From: CAYSXY01 sp964435165
GTDB taxonomy: Bacteria; Pseudomonadota; Alphaproteobacteria; Rickettsiales; RI-342
Length of the DNA stretch: 64,000 nucleotides
Direction: 5' to 3'
NCBI GenBank assembly: GCA_964435165.1
Contig: CAYSXY010000004.1
Location: 1 to 64,000 of the forward strand
The translations under genes were made by a program, and so were the position numbers. Positions 59,740 to 64,000 of the stretch are shown here, in pieces. The notes under the pieces were generated by a model. That model was not told the origin of the DNA. It did not search any database and saw only the letters and a program-made list of their open reading frames with translations. Numbering within the stretch: the first letter of the stretch is position 1; every line of letters begins with the position of its first letter.

Positions 59740-61191
59740 ATGACTGAGAATACTCCCATCACTGTGGCATTTGGCGATGGTATCGGCCCGGAAATTATGG
59801 ATGCCACGCTGCATGTGCTGCGTGAAGCCGAAGCGAAAGTGCATTTCGATACGATTGAGGTTGGTGCGAAGGTTTATGAAAAAGGCCACACATCCGGCAT
59901 TAGTGATGAAGGGTGGCAGTCAATCTTTGCGAATAAGATTATCCTCAAAGCGCCGATCACCACCCCACAGGGTGGCGGCTATAAGAGCCTGAATGTGACC
60001 ATGCGAAAAACACTCGGCCTGTTTGCCAATGTGCGCCCTTGCGTGTCTTATCATCCTTATGTCAACACGCCCCACCCGGAGATGAATCTGGTCATCGTGC
60101 GTGAGAATGAAGAAGACCTCTATGCCGGTATTGAACATCGTCAGACGGATGACGTGTTCCAGAGCCTCAAGCTCATCACCCGCCCCGGCTCTGAGCGCAT
60201 TATGCGCTACGCGTTTGATTATGCGGTGCGAAACGGACGCAAAAAAGTCACCTGCATGTCAAAAGACAACATCATGAAGCTGACGGATGGGGCATTCCAC
60301 GCCATTTTTGACGAGGTGGCCAAGGAATATCCGGACATCGAGAATGAGCATTATATTATTGATATCGGCACGGCGCGCGTGGCCAGCAAGCCGCAAATTT
60401 TTGACGTGATTGTGACGGAAAATCTCTATGGCGATATTATTTCCGATGTGGCGGCAGAAATTTCCGGCTCGGTTGGGCTGGCAGGCTCGGCCAATATTGG
60501 CCGGGAGTATGCGATGTTTGAAGCAATTCACGGCTCCGCCCCGGATATTGCCGGGCAGCAGCTAGCAAACCCCTCAGGGCTGCTCAATGCTGCGGTGATG
60601 ATGCTGGTGCATATCGGCCAGCCGGAAGTGGCCACGACCATTCACAATGCCTGGCTGCGCACCATTGAAGATGGCGAACATACGGCCGATATTTATTCTG
60701 ACGATAAAAGCCAGAATAAGCTAGCGACTCAGGCATTTGCCGAAGCCGTGGTGGCGCGCTTAGGCCAGATGCCGCAGCAATTTGATGTGGTGAAATATGA
60801 GCATTCGCCCAGCAATGATAATTCCATTCGCATTACCGAGCGCCCACCGGCGAAGAAAGAGCTGGTTGGGGTGGATATGTTCCTCCATGCGCGGGGGAGA
60901 ACCGCGCAGGATATTGGCCCGGTGATTGAAAAGCTGGCGCCGCAAGGCATGCGCCTGCGCCTGATGACGAATCGCGGCCTTAAAGTCTGGCCGGACCCGG
61001 TGGCGGGTTTGGAATATGCCGACCATTGGCGCTGCCGGTTTGTGGCAGCCAATGATGGTCAGTCTGTTGATCATGGGCAGATCATCAGCCTGCTCACCCG
61101 TGCGAAAGAAGAAGGCTTTGATTTCATCAAAACGGAAAATTTATACACGTTTGATGGCGAGTTGGGATATTCGCTAGCGCAGGGAGAGTAG
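59740..61191 (+). CDS. icd: Isocitrate dehydrogenase, 483-residue Rickettsia/Thermus type
   Basis: Oxidises isocitrate to 2-oxoglutarate in the TCA cycle. Substrate-binding residues are in SLNVTMRKTLGLFANVRP (S83, N85, R89, R99) and IVRENEEDLYAG (R121, Y128). The metal site follows in IVTENLYGDIISDVAAEISGSVGLAGSANIG. A C-terminal extension of about 140 residues (from about 345, PSNDNSIRITERPPAKKELVGVDMFLHARG) is the hallmark of this long type. NAD or NADP preference is not assigned. GAGG precedes the ATG. A second icd of another type begins at 63826. Confidence 0.93.
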   Translation: MTENTPITVAFGDGIGPEIMDATLHVLREAEAKVHFDTIEVGAKVYEKGHTSGISDEGWQSIFANKIILKAPITTPQGGGYKSLNVTMRKTLGLFANVRPCVSYHPYVNTPHPEMNLVIVRENEEDLYAGIEHRQTDDVFQSLKLITRPGSERIMRYAFDYAVRNGRKKVTCMSKDNIMKLTDGAFHAIFDEVAKEYPDIENEHYIIDIGTARVASKPQIFDVIVTENLYGDIISDVAAEISGSVGLAGSANIGREYAMFEAIHGSAPDIAGQQLANPSGLLNAAVMMLVHIGQPEVATTIHNAWLRTIEDGEHTADIYSDDKSQNKLATQAFAEAVVARLGQMPQQFDVVKYEHSPSNDNSIRITERPPAKKELVGVDMFLHARGRTAQDIGPVIEKLAPQGMRLRLMTNRGLKVWPDPVAGLEYADHWRCRFVAANDGQSVDHGQIISLLTRAKEEGFDFIKTENLYTFDGELGYSLAQGE

Positions 61192-61202
61192 TTTTTCACG
61201 CT

Positions 61203-61865
61203 ATGGCGTTACGTCGGCTGTTTCGCTGGATACGTCATGCAGTTATTGCCTATTGCACCATTGTGATTGGCCTGACGATTCTCTATCTCATGGTGCCGCC
61301 GGTCTCCACCCTCATGGCATGGCGATGGGTCACAGGCAGCGAGGTGTCACGCCAGTTCGTACCTTTGGAGGAGACGAGCATTCATGTGGTATCCTCTGTC
61401 ATCGTGGCGGAGGATAGCCGGTTCTGTGAGCATCATGGGGTCGACTGGCAGGCAATGGGCGATGTCATAGACGGTATGGCAGATGGAGAGCGGCCGCGTG
61501 GCGCCTCTACCCTGTCCATGCAGGTAGTGAAGAACCTGTTTCTCTGGCCGCAGCGCTCCTACATCCGCAAAGTTATCGAACTACCGCTGGCATTGATGCT
61601 CGACCTTGTCTGGTCTAAACGCCAGATGCTCGAGGTGTATCTCAATATTGCAGAGCTGGGCGACGGGATATTCGGCATTGACGCCGCGGCGATGCATTAT
61701 TTCGGCAAAAGTGCCACCACGCTCACTCGGCGGGAAGCGGCGATGCTGGCAGCCTCCCTGCCCGGCCCGCTTATTCGCAACCCGGATAAACAGACTAGCT
61801 TCTTCCGTGAGCAGACGAACCGTATCCTCACACGCTCACGCATGGCCGATACGAATTGCCTTTAA
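61203..61865 (+). CDS. mtgA: Monofunctional peptidoglycan glycosyltransferase
   Basis: 220 residues. One N-terminal membrane anchor (about 13-31) and a GT51 domain that polymerises lipid II into glycan strands: the first catalytic Glu is E70 in IVAEDSRFCEHHG, with GASTLSMQVVKNLF (100-113), RKVIELPLALMLD and QMLEVYLNIAELGDGIFGIDAAA. No transpeptidase domain. Eleven bases after icd, so possibly co-transcribed; it ends three bases from the convergent 588-residue gene. Confidence 0.94.
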   Translation: MALRRLFRWIRHAVIAYCTIVIGLTILYLMVPPVSTLMAWRWVTGSEVSRQFVPLEETSIHVVSSVIVAEDSRFCEHHGVDWQAMGDVIDGMADGERPRGASTLSMQVVKNLFLWPQRSYIRKVIELPLALMLDLVWSKRQMLEVYLNIAELGDGIFGIDAAAMHYFGKSATTLTRREAAMLAASLPGPLIRNPDKQTSFFREQTNRILTRSRMADTNCL

Positions 61866-61868
61866 GTG

Positions 61869-63635
61869 TTACCCTGCTAAACGGTCGTTTTCAGCACCAT
61901 TGGCCGGGCTATGCTGCATCTCCCACACTTGCTGCGCTTGGGGCAACAACTCATCATAGCGCGAAGAGGTGGTGATGCGCTGCTGGCTGGTCTGTTCAAT
62001 GGTGTCCAACACATCCATCACTTTTTGCAACTCACTGGCACTGTTGACGCGATAGCGATAATCCTGATCGGCATGGGAAGAGCCCGGCGCATAGCACAAC
62101 TGGTTCGGCACGGCATTAAACTGGCCGGACTCAATGAGCACTGCTCGCGTGTCATGTGCATCACGTATGAGGCGTGGCTGACCATCAAGCATCAATTCGC
62201 CCGGGAAGATGCTGTCTTTCCAGCCGCTGAAATCGAGCTCAAAATACAGCGTGCCATCCGGCTGAATCATCTTCACCCCATCAATGCGCGCGACTCGCTC
62301 TGCGACTGCCTGCACATTGTCGCGCAGCGTTTGGCGCAGCCATTCCAGATAGCGATCACCAAAGAGAATTTGTGCCTGGGCACGAGCCAGATTGTTGAGG
62401 AAGATATCTGTGCCTTCCACCATGTTATAATCGGCGGTCACATGCCCGCCATTGGTCGACATGTAATTGCGTGCCTGCTGCAGCACACGATCGTTCATGC
62501 ACGCGACCCAGCCGACACGAATGCCCGGCGCACCAAACTCTTTAGATTGCGAACGGGTTGAGGCCAGAAATCCCTCACGCATCAGTTGCGCTTCATTACT
62601 CTCACGTTGTTGGTCTGGTGCGCCTTCCTGCAACTGCAATTTGCCGTACGGGTCATCGTCAATCAGCAAAAAGTCAAGGCGTTGATAATCGGGAAAGCGC
62701 TCCTCATCACCGGTTTCAGCAATACGCGCTTCTTTCAATTGACGGGCATGTTCTAAAAAACGCCCCATCACCACGTCGCGCTCTTCTGCGCTCGGGAATT
62801 GCTTGGTGCTTGGGTTGTTACCCATAATCGCCCCGCGTGCCTGCGGGTAGGCGTTCAAGGCTGCATCCACCATCTCAAGAGAGGGATACCCTGCATCACC
62901 CATCGGCACTTCCACAACCTCGACTCCTTCGGGTATGGCATCAAACACGGTCGGCCATGCCGGCACAAACACCAGCACGACATCACCGGGGTAGATTTCT
63001 TCTGCCACGGTTGCATTGCGTGCAGCCTCCGGCAATTGTGCCAGTTGATCTTCACCCACTAACTCCGAGATTGGCTGGTGACGCTCGATACGCGGCGTAA
63101 AGCTGGAGCCTAATTGGTGAATGATGGGTTTGACGCCGCCAGCCACATGAATATGGTCCGCATCGACAATGCCTTGCATGCCGGTATCTTCTGCAAAGCG
63201 CCAGGCGGCAGCTTCGCGAAAATATTCTGTGACATTGCCCTTGATATATTGGTCGCTGCCTGCCGTTTTGTAGCGTTTATCTTCCGGCTGCGCTGCGTGA
63301 GCCTCTTTCAACTGATGGCGCAGCAACTGGCTCCAGGTCCAGCCCTGTTGTTCGGCAATGACCGCATCCTCATAGGCCAGTTCCGCAAACAGATCTTCCG
63401 CCGGAACAATCGCTTCACCCGGCGTAAAGCCTTTGGGCCACTGCCCGGCACCATAATCCTTTACCTCAATACCAGCCACCCTGGCATAATCCGCTTCCTT
63501 GCCGACATTCATGGTCGGTGAGCCGCGATCGGCATGCTGGCCAGTCCAGGTAGAATAGCCATTATCCTGCATCACGGCCGATGATTCATACGGAGCTGTC
63601 ACCACATGGTGGTTGGCGTTTAATAGCTGACTCAT
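61869..63635 (-). CDS. Aminotransferase-fold PLP protein, unusually long
   Basis: 588 residues of a fold-type I PLP enzyme whose substrate cannot be named. Cofactor elements: NNPST (273-277), LLIDDDPYGKL (about D327/D328 and Y330), the PLP lysine K365 in STRSQSKEFGAPGIRVGW with R373, and a C-terminal region with RDAHDTRAVLIESGQ. The first 150 residues (WTGQHADRGSPTMNVG, TWSQLLRHQLKEAH) and a charged insert at about 300-320 have no counterpart in the 390-residue enzyme at 3-4 kb. No signal peptide. GAGAGG is 8 bases before the ATG. It is divergent from the second icd gene. It may be a family of its own, or act as a decarboxylase or lyase rather than an aminotransferase. Confidence 0.72.
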   Translation of the reverse strand: MSQLLNANHHVVTAPYESSAVMQDNGYSTWTGQHADRGSPTMNVGKEADYARVAGIEVKDYGAGQWPKGFTPGEAIVPAEDLFAELAYEDAVIAEQQGWTWSQLLRHQLKEAHAAQPEDKRYKTAGSDQYIKGNVTEYFREAAAWRFAEDTGMQGIVDADHIHVAGGVKPIIHQLGSSFTPRIERHQPISELVGEDQLAQLPEAARNATVAEEIYPGDVVLVFVPAWPTVFDAIPEGVEVVEVPMGDAGYPSLEMVDAALNAYPQARGAIMGNNPSTKQFPSAEERDVVMGRFLEHARQLKEARIAETGDEERFPDYQRLDFLLIDDDPYGKLQLQEGAPDQQRESNEAQLMREGFLASTRSQSKEFGAPGIRVGWVACMNDRVLQQARNYMSTNGGHVTADYNMVEGTDIFLNNLARAQAQILFGDRYLEWLRQTLRDNVQAVAERVARIDGVKMIQPDGTLYFELDFSGWKDSIFPGELMLDGQPRLIRDAHDTRAVLIESGQFNAVPNQLCYAPGSSHADQDYRYRVNSASELQKVMDVLDTIEQTSQQRITTSSRYDELLPQAQQVWEMQHSPANGAENDRLAG

Positions 63636-63825
63636 GGCAGCGCCTCTCTTTTTTGTTTATTTATTAACTAATTCATCTGTTAACCAAAAGCCATTAGCGG
63701 ATGGCCAGAGAGGCGTCAAGTCGTTTACCCAGCACTGTATTTCATGATTCAACCATTGTGTTGCTTTAGCCAATCGCGTATCTCTGTGATTCTTTGACTC
63801 TAATGCGGTGAAACGAGGGCGGCAG

Positions 63826-64000
63826 ATGACCAAAATAGTAGTGCAACATCCGGTGGTGGAAATCGATGGCGATGAGATGGCCCGCATCATGTGGGCGATG
63901 ATCAAGGAAAAGCTGATTCTGCCTTATGTCGATGTTGATATTAAATATTTTGATCTGTCGGTCACCGAACGTGACAAAACCAACGATCAAATCACCATTG
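63826..64000 (+). CDS. icd: NADP-dependent isocitrate dehydrogenase, dimeric eukaryote-like type (5' part)
   Basis: The first 58 codons, cut by the window end. MTKIVVQHPVVEIDGDEMARIMW and KLILPYVDVDIKYFDLSVTERDKTNDQIT match the N-terminus of the approximately 405-residue homodimeric IDH found in most alphaproteobacteria and in mitochondria. This is only distantly related to the 483-residue enzyme at 59.7 kb. GAGGG lies 6 bases before the ATG. Confidence 0.9.
   Translation, partial: MTKIVVQHPVVEIDGDEMARIMWAMIKEKLILPYVDVDIKYFDLSVTERDKTNDQITI

Overview
The window is a gene-dense stretch of a flagellated alphaproteobacterial chromosome. Four things point to that class. The ATP synthase Fo cluster has the order I-a-c-b'-b with separate b' and b genes. 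The flagellar genes are split into small blocks with flgF-flgG-flgA-flgH and flgB-flgC-fliE-fliQ-fliR-flhB orders. A CckA-type hybrid kinase lies directly beyond flhB, and there is a DUF6468/MotE pair behind fliM. I cannot place it below class. The 483-residue Rickettsia/Thermus-style isocitrate dehydrogenase and the repeat element inside alaS recall deep-branching alphaproteobacteria, but neither decides the question.

Layout. 1-12.2 kb: rne, a PLP aminotransferase, a BepA-like M48 protease, two small Cys-rich exported proteins, a DsbA-like protein, ispE with a TPR gene, and ETF-ubiquinone oxidoreductase. 12.3-19.9 kb: a uracil-DNA glycosylase, a lytic transglycosylase, then the run rnhB-DUF721-dsbA-like-atpI-atpB-atpE-b'-b. 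19.9-25.3 kb: an outer-membrane barrel next to a glycosyltransferase with an N-terminal MshEN (cyclic-di-GMP-type) domain, a run of palindromes, rpmJ, and two proteins of unknown function. 25.3-39.2 kb: flgH/flgA/flgG/flgF on the minus strand, diverging from fliL-fliM-DUF6468-motE, cheY-cheZ, two MotB-like genes, a 1166-residue TPR protein and an OmpA-like protein. 39.2-44.3 kb, minus strand: a RimB-RimK fusion, fliP-fliO-(unknown)-flhX-csrA, and two unknown genes. 44.9-51.3 kb: flgBC-fliEQR-flhB and cckA. 51.6-64 kb: recA with a Y-family polymerase, a YciI-like protein, two unknowns, alaS, icd, mtgA, an unusual 588-residue aminotransferase-fold protein, and the first 58 codons of a second, different icd.

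Working together: more than twenty genes build, export, power or steer one flagellum (rod, L-ring, export gate, switch, stator-like proteins, CheY and its phosphatase). CsrA and CckA sit beside them as likely post-transcriptional and cell-cycle regulators. The glycosyltransferase/barrel pair looks like a c-di-GMP-responsive exopolysaccharide module, which would fit a motile-to-sessile switch.

The most unusual signal is a family of short structured repeats (GCCTCC, a variable and often palindromic loop, ATGAGGC, then AGCTCARGGCTG). Copies lie upstream of recA (two in tandem), downstream of the polymerase gene, nested inside another repeat at 56.5 kb, and in frame inside alaS, where one adds about 32 residues. 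This resembles the Rickettsia palindromic elements in behaviour, though not in any sequence I can recall. No tRNA, rRNA, CRISPR array, insertion sequence or prophage was recognised.
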